From assembly GCF_904849725.1 (NCBI RefSeq), contig NC_058519.1:651671387-651735386 (forward strand): a stretch of 64,000 nucleotides of DNA. The letters run 5' to 3'. Below, one piece after another: positions 25,046-36,055 of this stretch. The stretch's first letter is position 1. Each line of letters opens with the position of its first letter. The notes beneath the pieces are model-generated. The model was not told the origin of the DNA. It saw nothing but the letters and a program-made list of their open reading frames with translations, and made no database searches. The position numbers and the translations under genes were made by a program. Origin of the DNA: Hordeum vulgare subsp. vulgare (taxonomy: Eukaryota; Streptophyta; Magnoliopsida; Poales; Poaceae).

Positions 25046-26824
25046 TGTTGGGGAACGTCGCATGGGAAACAAAAAATTTCCTACGCGCACGAAGACCTAT
25101 CATGGTGATGTCCATCTACGAGAGGGGATGAGTGATCTACGTACCCTTGTAGATCGTACAGCAGAAGCGTTAGAGAACGCGGTTGATGTAGTGGAACGTC
25201 CTCACGTCCCTCGATCCGCCCCGCGAACAATCCCGCGATCAGTCCCACGATCTAGTACCGAACGGACGGCACCTCCGCGTTCAGCACACGTACAGCTCGA
25301 CGATGATCTCGGCCTTCTTGATCCAGCAAGAGAGACGGAGAGGTAGAAGAGTTCTCCGGCAGCGTGACGGCGCTCCGGAGGTTGGTGATGATCTTGTCTC
25401 AGCAGGGCTCCGCCCGAGTTCCGCAGAAACGCGATCTAGAGGAAAAATCGTGGAGGTATGTGGTCGGGCTGCCGTGGCAAAAGTTGTCTCAAATCAGCCC
25501 TAATACCTCAGTATATATAGGAGGGAGGGGGAGGGAAGAGGCAGCCTCAAACCCTCAAGGTTTGGCCGAAATTGGAGGTGGAGGAGTCCTACTCCAATCC
25601 TACTTGGAGTAGGATTCCACCTTCCCACTTGGAAACTCTTTCCACCTTGTGTTTTTTCCTTCTCAAACCTTATGGGCCTTAGTGGGAACTTATTCCAGCC
25701 CACTAGGGGCTGGTTTATCTCTTCCCATAGCCCATGAGACCCCTTGGGGCGTGACACCCCTCCCGATGGTCCCCGGCACTCCCGGTACACTACCGATGAG
25801 CCCGAAACTTTTCCGGTGACCAAAACAGGACTTCCTATATATCAATCTTTACCTCTGGACCATTCTGGAGCTCCTCGTGACGTCCTGGATCTCATCCGGG
25901 ACTCTGAACAACATTCGGTAACCAACCATATAACTCAAATACGCATAAAACAACGTCGAACCTTAAGTGTGCAGACCCTGCGGGTTCGAGAACTATGTAG
26001 ACATGACCCGAGAGACTCCTCGGTCAATATCCAACAGCGGGACCTGGATGCCCATATAGGATCCTACATATTCTACGAAGATCTTATCGTTTGAACCTCA
26101 GTGCCAAGGATTCATTTAATCCCGTATGTCATTCCCTTTGTCCTTCGGTATGTTACTTGCCCGAGATTCGATCGTTAGTATCCGCATACCTATTTCAATC
26201 TCGTTTACCGGTAAGTCTCTTTACTCGTTCCGTAATACAAGATCCCGCAACTTACACTAAGTCACATTGCTTGCAAGGCTTGTGTGTGATGTTGTATTAC
26301 CGAGTGGGCCCCGAGATACCTCTCCGTCACACGGAGTGACAAATCCCAGTCTTGATCCATACTAACTCAACTAACACCTTCAGAGATACCTGTAGAGCAT
26401 CTTTATAGTCACCCAGTTACGTTGCGACGTTTGATACACACAAAGCATTCCTCCGGTGTCAGTGAGTTATATGATCTCATGGTCATAGGAACAAATACTT
26501 GACACGCAGAAAACAGTAGCAACAAAATGACACGATCAACATGCTACGTCTATTAGTTTGGGTCTAGTCCATCACATGATTCTCCTATTGATGTGATCCC
26601 GTTATCAAGTAACAACACTTGCCTATGGCCAGGAAACCTTGACCATCTTTGATCAACGAGCTAGTCAACTAGAGGCTTACTAGGGACAAAGTTTTATCTA
26701 TGTATCCACACAAGTATTGTGTTTCCAATCAATACAATTATATCATGGATAATAAACGATTATCATGAACTAAGAAATATAATAATAACTAATTTATTAT
26801 TGCCTCTAGGGTATATTTCCAACA
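25046..26824 (-). repeat. 5' LTR of element A (1779 bp)
   Basis: It begins TGTTGGGGAACG and ends ATTTCCAACA, followed by the GATGG duplication at 26825-26829. It contains the block missing from the left LTR (about 26340-26425). Minus-strand TATA near 25510-25520. Confidence 0.93.
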
Positions 26825-27955
26825 GATGGAGCACCTATGCCTTGGAAGACGGAGGATCAGACTACTCCAACAACTCCACCAACATCACCACCAAAGGAAG
26901 ACAACTAAGCATTGGTATGGACAATCCCCTTGGCTTTTGCCAAGATTGGGGGAGTTGCCCTGGTATCGTATCACCTTTATATCTTTTGCTTTTACCTTTG
27001 TTTTAGTTCTTTCCTTTTTAGTTTTTATCTCTTCTCTTAGGAATAAGTCTTTAGTGTTTAGTTTGAGTCTTTCGCTTTTGTCTCTCCCCCGATGTATTCG
27101 AGCTCGTGAGCTATATAATAAAGAGTATCTTAGTCAAGGGCTTTGCTTTGTGTCATGATCAAAATTATGAAAAGAACGATAGCATGAAAGATCATGAGAC
27201 AATCTTATGGAAAGTGATAGCTTCACATATGACACGTATGATGATTGAAACTTGTTGAGAATAAATCAACATAGACCTCAGTCATTGTTGTAATTAATAA
27301 GAAGCAATAAGGAAAGAGAGGTTCACATATAAATATATCATCTTAGACACTTTCTACAATTGTGAGCACTCACCAAACTATTACATGCTTAGGAGTAGAT
27401 GTTGGACAAGGAAGACAACATAATGAATTGTGTTTGCTTGGTTCCAAACAATGTTATATGATTAGAGATCCCTTAGCATGTGACGATTGCTTCCACCTCA
27501 TATTAGCCAAAACTCCCGCACCAAGTAGAAATACTACTTGTGCATCCATAAACCTTCAACCCAGTTTTGCCATGAGAGTCCACCATACCTACCTATGGAT
27601 TGAATAAGATCCTTCAAGTAAGTTGTCATTGGTGCAAGCAATAAACATTGCTCTCTAATATGTATGATCTATTAGTGTGTGGAAAATAGGCTTTGTACGT
27701 ACCTGTGATGAGGAATACATAAAAGCGACAGACTGCATAATAAAGTTCTTTATCACAGGAGGCAATATAAAGTGACATTCCTCCACACTAATAGGACACG
27801 CATTCAAACCTCAAAAGCGCATGAAAACCTCTGCTTCCCTCTGCGAAGGGCCTATCTTGTACCTTTACTTTTTTCCCTTGTAAGAGTCATGGTGATCTTC
27901 ACCAATTCCCTATTTTTGCCTTTGTCTTGGCTATCGTCACATGATGTACCAGAAC
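26825..27955 (+). other. Element C: ORF3 C-terminus and 3' noncoding region
   Basis: 26830-26908 finishes ORF3. Just downstream is a polypurine-like AAGATTGGGGGAG (26942-26954), at the place where element G has an exact AAGCTTGGGGGAG. The rest is noncoding and alignable in blocks with G's 3' region, for instance CCACCATACCTACCTAT at 27580-27596 and TTCCCTCTGCGAAGGGCCT near 27834. Similarity fades at about 27950. No 3' LTR follows. Confidence 0.7.
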
Positions 27956-29484
27956 ATCAAACAAAAAGGGGTGCGCTTGCGGGGGCTCGAACCCACGACC
28001 TGCGCTAAGCAAAATCACCCTACTGCCCCTGCGCTACTCGATCGATTGTTACTACACAGGGGGAGGTAACTCTCTTAGGAATACCCCCTGCTTCTCCTAC
28101 CACACGACGGTGACCGGAATCGAGGAGGGTCACGGCCGGCGCTACGCTACAAATTGGGCTACGGGCACTCGCGGGGAGGAAGAGGGACTCGTGGTGGATC
28201 CGTTTCACACCTAAATTCGACGAAAGGCACTCTGCAGCTACGGCTCCACGAGCACGGTGGCGCCGGCGACAAAGAGGAACTACGGCGCACAACTACGGCT
28301 CTAGGAGAGATCCTACTAGCAGGGAACAGGGAGAAGATCGGCTGATCACCCACGCGTCTAGGAGGACGGGCTAACGAAGAGGAAGAAGGCGTCGGAGCAG
28401 AGGAGGAAGGGGGTCATCGTCGACATCGTGGAAGCAGAGGCGATCGACGTCTCCTAGCTACGGGAATGAACTCCCCTGGTATCCCGTGTGCTCTTGGATC
28501 GCTTGGAGAGGAAGAAGAGGGACGACGTTGACGGCAGCGACCTCAACAGGGGTCGGCCATGGTGGAGAGGAGCTCGGGCCGCCTCTGTCGACCCAGGGAG
28601 AGGGAGGATTAAGATGGGAGGGAGGTGGCGGCGGCTAGGAGGAAACCTAGAGGCCCAGGCGTCGAGGAAATATATAGGGGTCGAGGGGGCTGCCTCGACG
28701 TCTGTGAAGCCACGGCGTCGAGCCTCTCTATCGCTATATCTCTGAAACCCTGACGGAAAGCAGAGGGAGAATACAACAGCGTCAACACGAGAGCAACGGG
28801 GGATGGGCTACCGCGCGAGGAAAGCAGCTGGGCCAGCGAGGGGAGTAAGCCCACTCGTGTGGCGCCAAGCAAAAGAAAGAAAACCCACTTGGTTTTCCAT
28901 TTAAAAACAAAAGCGAGCAACCAATAAACTCCTAGGTAATTCTATGGCTCCAAAAATAAAATAAAAATGACCCTGGTCATAAGGGAATTATGACCAATTT
29001 AAATAAAATGAAAAGAAGATTTTTGGAGCAAAGAAATATTTACAAAACATAATTATATAATATGTTTTGTGAATAAATACCCCTCTTAAGCATAGTTTTA
29101 TTTCACCTTAGACCTAGTACCACAACCACCAGAAAACACTCTAAAAGAACTATATTTTTCAAACACGGGTAGAGCAAGTAAAACTGAACTTAAGAAAAAT
29201 AAAGAGGGGGAGGTTTAGTTGAAACCTAGCTTTTGTATAATATGAAAAGTTGGAAGCCACTCTTTTCTCATCACTTCACACACCACACATCATCACAAAC
29301 ACACATGAAGATCAACACCACAACAACGAACATGGTATGTATGATATGGATGCATGAATGCATAGGGGAATACAAAGCATGATCACATGAAATAACACAT
29401 GAAATGATAACTCCATAGAATGACATCATGGACCCACACATGGCAAGGTTCCAAATATGGCAATGTTACACTTGGGGCATTACA
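27956..29484 (-). repeat. 3' LTR of element H (about 1.5 kb)
   Basis: The right edge GGCATTACA at 29484 abuts the purine tract, so the minus-strand start is TGTAATGCC. A minus-strand TATA (CCTATATATTT) lies near 28670-28680, followed by a GC-rich leader with spurious open frames. The left edge was not determined exactly because no partner LTR is present. Confidence 0.65.
27969..28046 (-). other. tRNA-like segment with RNA polymerase III box motifs
   Basis: The minus strand has an A-box-like TAGCGCAGGGGCAG (28036-28023) and a B-box-like GGGTTCGAGCC (27994-27984), and the latter sits in a plausible T-arm with GTGGG and CCCGC around the TTCGAGC loop. A run of five T follows near 27965. A full cloverleaf does not form: the D-arm and acceptor stem do not pair well. 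It could be a SINE head, a tRNA pseudogene or a chance feature of the LTR end. Confidence 0.35.
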
Positions 29485-29521
29485 AACTCTCCCACACTAC
29501 AAGAAGATCTCGTTCCGAGAT

Positions 29522-29782
29522 CTAGGACTGAAAGAACTCTGGGAATTCGGAAGGGAGGTGATCCTCGCGTTCCCAAGTGGCCTCTTTATCGGAATGATGT
29601 GACCACTTCACCTTGAGAAACTTGATTGACTTGTTGCGGGTCTTGCGCTCATTCGTCTCGAGAACTGCAACTGGATGCTCACAATAGGATAGGTCGGGTT
29701 GAAGGTCGATATCTTGAAGATCAACTATGCGCTCGGGAGTCTTGAAGCATCTCCGGAGCAGAGAGACATGTAACACGTCATG
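29522..29782 (-). pseudogene. Integrase C-terminus and chromodomain of element H, truncated by CACTA
   Basis: The minus-strand frame begins HDVLHVSLLRRC, the usual lead-in to the chromodomain in Tekay-type elements. It continues with KVKWSHHSDKEATWEREDHL, the chromodomain core with its aromatic residues. It ends at a stop at 29522. A chromodomain would direct integration to modified histones. The frame is cut at 29782 by the CACTA end. Confidence 0.8.
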
Positions 29783-30744
29783 CACTACATGAATTAGCTT
29801 CTTTGTCGTCTGCCATCAAAGACGGCAAAGAGTATATCACGGACGGCAAAGACAATATCACATACGGCAAAGAATCTCACGGTCGGCAAAATTTCCGCGT
29901 CAGCCTACGACAGCATTGCAGCTTCTTTGCCGTTTGTCTCACCGAAGCGGACGGCAAAGAGCTTTGCCATCATCTTTTCATAAGAGCAGAGGGCAAAGTG
30001 GTCGAGACGGCAGCCGACAGGCGTTGCCTCCGTTAGGGGCTAACGGAGGCTTTGCCGTCTGCCTCCCCCCTCTTCTTTGCCGTCTGCCTACCCTCCTCCT
30101 CCCCCCTCCTCTGTGTCGTCTGCCTCCCCCTCTTCTTTGTCGTCAGCCTCCACCTCCTCCCCCCTCCTCTGTGCCCTCTTCTTTGCCGTCTGCCCCCCTA
30201 GAAGTAGATGGAAACGATACTATATGGCCAGCTGCTACTGCCCAGGTTGCACAGCTGGGCGCCATGTGGCACCTTTGCCGTCAGTCAGCTGATGGCAAAG
30301 GCCTTTGCCGTCGGTCAGCTGATGGCAAAGGCCTTTGCCATCAGCTGGCAGACAGCAAAGAGCCTATATTGTCACATTTTTGTTTATTTTTTCTATTTCA
30401 CAGCACATATACATATAATTCATAGCACATATATGATAAATAGGTCACAACACATATATGATATACATATAAAGCTCATTAATGCCATTTGTTCATCAAC
30501 ATACATCCCATATATCAAAAGAACCAACACCTACAAAGTTTCATCCATATATACATACTATAGTTTCACATATATTGTTCATCCATATATACATATACAT
30601 ATAGTTCCACATTGTTCATCAACTCAAATAAAAACAGAAACTAAAGCACTCCAATACCAGCTTCCATGCATGTAGTACATCCAATCTGCAAAATGGGAAT
30701 AAGAAAGTCAGAAGGAGAAGAACAAAAACATATATATGACAAAT

Positions 30745-31990
30745 AATCTAAATTGAAGAAGAAAGAGAAGAAGCAAGAAGAGAACAAGGAGAAGAAAACA
30801 AGAAGGAGGAGGAGGAGGAGGAGGGGAAGGAGAAGGAGAAGGAGGAGAAGAAGAAGAAAAAACAAGAAGAGAAGAAGATGGAGAAGAAGGAGGAGAAGAA
30901 GGAGGAGAGAAGAAGAAGGAGAGGAAGGAGGGCTCCTTCTCCTTCTCCTCCTCCTTCTCCTTCTTCTTCTCTTCTTCTCCTCCTCCTCCTCCTTCTTCTC
31001 CTTCTCCTTCTCCTTCTCTTCTTCTTCTTCTTCTTCCTTCTTTTCATTTCTCCTCTTCTCCTCTTCCTGGAGCTAAATTAGCTAACTATGTCTTTTTGGA
31101 GCTAAATGGGCTTATTATCCCATTTTAGAGGAAAACAAGCTAAGTATATATTATTAATGAGCTAACCAAGGTTCTTATGCCATTTTGAGCTTATTATGGT
31201 ATTTTGGAGCTAAATGGGCTAATTATGTCATTGTTGGAGAAATTAAGGCAAGGAGAATATGAAAGAGGAGAAGAAAGAGGAGGAGGAGAAGAAGAAGAAG
31301 AAATAAAGAAGAAGGATGAGAAGGAGGAGGAGGAGGAGAAGGACTAGAAGGTCCATGGCCTTCTCCTCCATCTCCTCCTCCTCCTTCTCCTTCTTCTCCT
31401 CTTCTTCTTCTTCTTTCTTTTCATTTTTCCTATTTCTTCTCCTCTTCTCCTCTTCTTGGAACTAAAATAGCTAACTATGTCTTTTGGGAGCTAAATGGGC
31501 TAATTATCCCATTTTAGAGGAAAACAAGCTAAGTATATAATATTAATGAGCTAACCAAGATTCTTATGCCATTTTGAGCTTATTATGGCATTTTGGAGCT
31601 AAATGGGCTAATTATGTCATTGTTGGGGAAATTAAGGCAAGGAGAATATGAAAGAGGAGAAGAAAGAGGAGGAGGAGTAGAAGAAGAAGAAATAAATAAG
31701 AAGGAGGAGAAGGAGGAGGAGGAGGAGAAGGACTAGAAGGTCCTTGGCCTTCTCCTCCTTCTCCTCCTCCTCCTCCTCCTCCTCATCCTCCTCCTTCTCC
31801 TTCTTCTCTTCTTCTTCTTCTTATTCTTCTTCTTCTTCTTCTTTCTTTTCATTTTTCCTATTTCTTCTCCTCTTCTCCTCTTTTGGAGCTAAATTAGCTA
31901 ACTATGTCTTTTTGGAGCTAAATGGGCTAATTATGTCATTGTTGGGGAAATTAAGGCAAGGAGAGTATGAAAGAGGAGAAGAGAAACTTA
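30745..31990. repeat. Three tandem units with purine/pyrimidine triplet palindromes
   Basis: A unit consists of a CTTCTCCTCC-rich tract, a spacer with GCTAACTATGTCTTTTTGG and GGAGCTAAATGGG, and a GAGGAGAAG-rich tract. Spacer copies lie at about 31082, 31471 and 31899. The third unit has lost part of the spacer. The strand composition flips from purine to pyrimidine at about 30932, 31350 and 31743, making inverted repeats with centres such as AGAAGGTCCATGGCCTTCT. Open frames here are low-complexity artefacts. Confidence 0.85.
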
Positions 31991-32279
31991 CCGTAGTGGT
32001 CATCAAGGAGGAGAAACACCTGGAGAAGGGTCGTGCGATGCCGCTCGGGAGTTATTCTGCAGAATAGATATTTTGCAGTGTCTCAGTTAGCATGATGACA
32101 CTCAACTATTAATACTAGTTTATAATGAAACTCCCCGTGCCAATCGAAGAGAAGACGGGCATCGGCGGAGGGACTTGACCTCTCTTCTCGCACAGACCCT
32201 GAAGAGTGGGTCGTATTAGTTAGTAATGAAACAGACATTACACACATGATTTGGCTAACGTGAAAAAAAACTTACCACA

Positions 32280-34094
32280 AAAAGCTCGTACAGGGCCCGT
32301 TGACCCGCCTCATTCCGGGACCTCTCCTCCTCAATCAATCATGCCGTCGTCTGGTCCCTCTCATCAAGAGCAGCCTGACTTGCCAATCTCTATTTCTCAA
32401 GAGCAGCCTGAAGAGCAACCTGGCTTGCCAATCTCTCTTTCTCAAGAGCCGCCTGGTTTGCCAATCTCTATTTCTCAAGAGCAGCCTGAAACACCATTCC
32501 TCGTTACCACAGTAATGATCTATGGTGACACACATAATGAAATGGATGAAAGTGTTCTTAGTCCGTACAACTAACGTCGATGGCAAGATCGACTGGCCGT
32601 TGACGACGCGTTATCTCAGGACAGCTGCTCGACTAGCGCGCCTTGATCTCTGGGAGAGTGAGTGGACAACGTATTATCCCATCTCCAATGGCTATCGAGC
32701 CATGGGGCCTCTCGCTACCAGATATCATCACCAGCTCTGGATCCAAAGGTTCCTCGCTAGGGTTAAAGTCATCCCCTTTCGTAGCCTTCCCCGCGTCCCT
32801 GTATGCCACGAGCTTGTGGTGGGATGATATGTTGGTGAAGTTATTGGGATCATCCAGGCCAGACTCAGAGAATGCCTTTGCCTTCTTGTACGAGGCAGTA
32901 TGGGCCATGCCATAAAGGTCGTACAAGTGTGGCATCTCCGTCTTATTGTGATGCGCCTAAAAGAGAGGAACAAAATATTAGCATGAAGAATGAATTGCAT
33001 GAATCATGAAGCAAATCACATACCCATTTTCGTCGGAACTGAAGTAAGTTGGCGCTGCCTTGATGGTGTGGCACACCAACCATTTGGCTATGCCGATCCT
33101 TCGCATTCTCGTGGACGGCTCGCCAGCTGCCTGTGCACCACTCATCAACCAACGCCTCCCAACAATCCATCTTATCCGTACACCATCTCGGGGGCACGTG
33201 TAAGTTATTAGAAAGAATTTTGAGCGCTATGCCTATGAACGAAATCAAGAAAACTACGTAGAAGGATTTAAGAATAGGTAATTACCTTCATGTATTGCTC
33301 CTTCTTTAGAAACTTTCCGCGGCAATCCTTCTTCTGCTTCTTAATACCACGCGTGACGTAGTAGTCTCGAATAGCCTGCGGCCGAGCCTCGTGGCATAAG
33401 TTCTATAGTAACCGCCTACACTCGACCTCGAGAACCCTGGCCGCCTCCTCCTCATATCCATCCTCACACCTATAGAAGGTCTGCAATCAAACGTGAAAAC
33501 ACCGATTAGTACAATAATGATTGTGTAAAAGGATAATTTACCCAAAACCTCTTGATCACCATCTCGGCCCTCGTGTGGCACAAGACACCATCTATAATCT
33601 CCTCCGGCAGGGCCTGCGCAGCCTGGTAGTGCTCCCAGGAAAATCCTAGTGTAGGAACCTGACCCTCACCAGGCAACGTGACAAACCCCGGGAAATTTGT
33701 CCAGCAAAGCACACCAAGGACGAAGTTCGGCCTTCAGACTCCAAGAGGGTGTATCCACCCCCTGCTATATGATAAGGTCAACGCATTAGATATTTGAACA
33801 AACTTGAAGGAAAAAGCTAAAAAAAGAGTAAATGTACTTACCTATCTCCTTCAGGTTTAATCACCGGCCTATGCTCGCGGGTAGCCGGCACGACTGGAAG
33901 ACGTGTACTACCACGCTTGTACACGATGGCCCCGTCCACCTGCACATCGCCCTCACAATCCGTAAGCTCATCCCCGCCATCCCCGCCCCCTGAGCCACCC
34001 GGACCCTCGGTCCAATCCGGCAACCCGGTCCGATCCGGCCAGGTCTCCCATCCGGGCCTCTCCACGTAGGGTGAAGCCTCTGAAACCGTAGTCT
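32280..34094 (-). pseudogene. CACTA TNP1-like ORF (plant transposase_24 family), decayed, with introns
   Basis: Minus-strand exons carry WEALVDEWCTGSWRAVHENA and HHQGSANLLQF (about 33010-33180), matching the conserved part of the Ptta/En/Spm transposase_24 family. The upstream exon ends with RPVIKPEGDR (about 33845). Probable splice sites include a donor GTAAGT at about 33841-33836, a donor GTAATTACC near 33284-33276, and an acceptor TTTTAG near 32957. A Glu-rich repeat region (about 32340-32500) makes the C-terminal end. This protein usually accompanies TNP2 and binds the ends. No TNP2-like transposase is seen, and the N-terminus is cut near 34094. Exon joins are inferred. Confidence 0.7.
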
Positions 34095-35340
34095 CGGGGG
34101 AGGTCACAAGCCCCCTAGCCGTGGCCTGGGGGGCCGCGCCTAGCAGGCTTGTGGGGCCCCCGTGGCTCCTTTGCCCTACTTCTTCCGCCCATAAATTCTC
34201 TAAAAATCGAAAACCACGGGAGAGAGCCACGAAAATACTTTTCCGCCGCCGCAAGCTTCTGTCTCCGCAAGATCCCATCTGGGGCACGTTCTGGTGCCCT
34301 GCCGGAGGGGATTCGGACACGGAGGGCTTCTTCATCAACACCATTGCCTCTCCGATGATGCGTGAGTAGTTCACCACAGACCTTCGGGTCCATAGCTAGT
34401 AGCTAGATGGCTTCTTCTCTCTCTTGGATCTTCAATACAAAGTTCTCCATGATCTTTATGGAGATCTATCCGATGTAATCTTCTTTTGCGGTGTGTTTGT
34501 CGAGATCCGATGAATTGTGGATTTATGATCAGATTATCTACGAATATTATTTGAGTCTCCTCTGATCTCTTTTATGCATGCTTTCGTATCCTTGTAATTC
34601 TGTTCGAGTTGTGGGTTTCGTTTGGCCAACTTGATCTATAATTCTTGCAATGGGAGAAGTGCTTGGTTTTGGATTCATACCATGCGGTGTCCTCACCTAG
34701 TGACTGAAGGGGTAGCGAGACACGCATCGTGTTGTTTCCATCAAGGGTAAAAAGATGGGGTTTATATCATATTGCATAAATTTATCCCTCTACATCATGT
34801 CATCTTGCTTAAGGCGTTACTCCGTTTGTCATGAACTTAATACACTAGATGCATGCTGGATAGCGGTCGATGTGTGGAGTAATAGTAGTAGATGCGGACA
34901 ATATCGTTCTACTTGTCTCGAACGTGATGCCTATATGTATGATCATTGCCTTAGATATCGTCATGACTTTGCGCGATTCTATCAATTTCTCCACAGTAAT
35001 TCGTTCACCCACCGTAATACTTGCTATCATGAGAGAAGCCTCTAGTGAACACTATACCCCCGGGTCTACTTCACATCATATTTTTAGCTCTACACTTTTA
35101 GTTTGTTGCACTTTCCACCTTCAGATCTCACCTTGCAAATAATCGTGAAGGGATAGACAACCCCTTTATAGCGTTGGGTGCAAGTTTGTTTGTTTTTGCG
35201 CAGGTACATTGGTGCCTCATCTTGATACTCCTACTGGATCGATACTTTGATTCTTAAACGGAGGAAAATACTTACTGCTACTGTGCTGCATCACCCTTTC
35301 CTTTTCAAGGGAAAAACCAACGCAAGCTCAAGAGGTAGCA
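34095..35340 (+). repeat. Partial LTR of an Athila-type element, 5' end missing
   Basis: It starts inside the U3 hairpin region (AGGTCACAAGCC and GGCTTGTGGGGCC around 34101-34156) and runs to the typical LTR end CTCAAGAGGTAGCA at 35340. TGATACG-type start sequence is missing. No primer site or polypurine tract flanks it, so it is a truncated solo LTR or recombination remnant at the edge of the CACTA element. Confidence 0.75.
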
Positions 35341-36052
35341 GCCACGGCTCGCGCACCGTCTTCAAGTGGGAGCTCGCGCAGCTCATCAGGCCGCGGAGGA
35401 CATCTCGCGCACGGCGGAGGGGTCTGCAAGCTCGGGTGCAACAGCTCGGCCTCCGACGATCTCTGACAGGGGCGCAGTCGCACCGCCCCTGGCACGGACC
35501 CTAACCGAGCCATCGTTTGGACCGACCATCGATGGTCCGGACCGGACTGGACCGAGCAGCGTCACGGTCCTGTTTTCAGGGTCTGGACTGGTAGCAACGA
35601 AGCCCGAGACGGACCGAGCGGACCGGCCGGTTTTCACCGCAAAGCATGCCGCCAAAGCATGGCGACGTGGGGAGGGTGCTGGAGGAAGCGCGACTTGTCA
35701 TGGAGGTGTTAGACGCCTTTAAAAGAACCAGAGGGTGCTAGAGGAACCAAAAAGATCATCAAAGGAAGCTCATCGGTGACGAATTTGGCACAACGGCCGC
35801 TGAACGAAGATGAAAGGGACGATGACCGATGCGGTGATGTAGGACGTCCCACACCAATTTCTTTTGCGAAGACGACAGATCCAAGTGGGGCACGTCCAAG
35901 AAATATGTTTTTCTGGTCCAGAGGGTACATTGGCTGCGCGGACGATGGCCCCCCAACGGCGGACGTAGACGACGACAATTTATTTACGCCCGGGAAACGT
36001 CTAGGCTGTCACGCCCCCGCCACACTGTCGGTACGCCCACGCCACACCCTCA
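35341..36052. other. GC-rich stretch without recognisable gene
   Basis: Open frames exist on both strands but none shows a domain or convincing start. A run with several GGACCG and CGGTCC words (about 35510-35640) resembles wording again seen at 37300-37420 upstream of the gene. Possibly old promoter or decayed genic sequence. Confidence 0.3.
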
Positions 36053-36055
36053 TTA

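Larger units (their letters stand above)
9383..26824 (-). mobile_element. Element A: Copia retrotransposon (Angela/BARE-like), interrupted by element B
   Basis: The LTRs are at 9383-11085 (3') and 25046-26824 (5'), and the target duplication GATGG lies at 9378-9382 and 26825-26829. Polypurine tract, pol remnants, gag remnants, leader and primer site follow in the expected order on the minus strand. Element B sits inside the integrase region. Apart from a deletion and a short insertion, the LTRs differ by roughly 15-20 bases by eye, so the insertion is young. The coding region is full of stops and indels. I infer a non-autonomous copy mobilised by proteins from relatives such as B. Confidence 0.92.
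2277..27955 (+). mobile_element. Element C: Athila-clade Gypsy retrotransposon, 3' end missing
   Basis: The order is 5' LTR, tRNA-Asp primer site, gag-protease, reverse transcriptase-RNase H-integrase, an internal LTR-like module, ORF3, and a 3' noncoding region. It resembles the Sabrina/WHAM/BAGY-2 group of Triticeae Gypsy elements by style. ORF3 is split by Copia element A (9383-26824) with a perfect GATGG duplication. C resumes at 26830 and can be followed, by similarity to element G's 3' region, to about 27950. No 3' LTR is present, so the end was deleted or displaced by the chromovirus H. The right limit is approximate. Confidence 0.85.
27956..29782 (-). mobile_element. Element H: 3' end of a chromovirus (Tekay-like Gypsy)
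   Basis: On the minus strand the integrase tail and chromodomain are followed by a purine-rich tract (TGTGGGAGAGTT, complement of 29485-29496) and an LTR starting TGTAATGCCCC. The right side is cut by the CACTA element at 29783 inside the integrase, and the rest of H is not in the window. The left limit is uncertain by some tens of bases. Confidence 0.75.
29783..34094 (-). mobile_element. CACTA (En/Spm) transposon, one end missing
   Basis: The left terminus is CACTACATGAATTAG at 29783, preceded by ATG, the likely 3-bp target copy, inside H's integrase. The first 600 bases are packed with subterminal repeats of CTTTGCCGTC and its complement GACGGCAAAG, a hallmark of CACTA elements. The interior holds triplet-rich tandem repeats and exons similar to the TNP1-like ORF on the minus strand. 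The opposite terminal repeat is absent. The coding sequence runs directly into a partial LTR near 34094, so the junction reflects a deletion. Confidence 0.8.

Noticed and set aside
27969..28046. Functional tRNA gene
   Set aside because: The D-arm and acceptor stem do not pair, so I list it only as a tRNA-like segment.
28020..28920. Several GC-rich open frames on both strands suggesting genes
   Set aside because: They lie in the leader part of the chromovirus LTR, overlap each other on both strands and show no domain.
30641..31081. Lys/Arg/Glu-rich and Leu/Ser-rich open frames
   Set aside because: They are translations of GAG/CTC triplet repeats and are open on both strands for that reason only.
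30745..31990. CRISPR-like array
   Set aside because: The units are tandem, with triplet tracts and spacers that are copies of each other, in a plant transposon.
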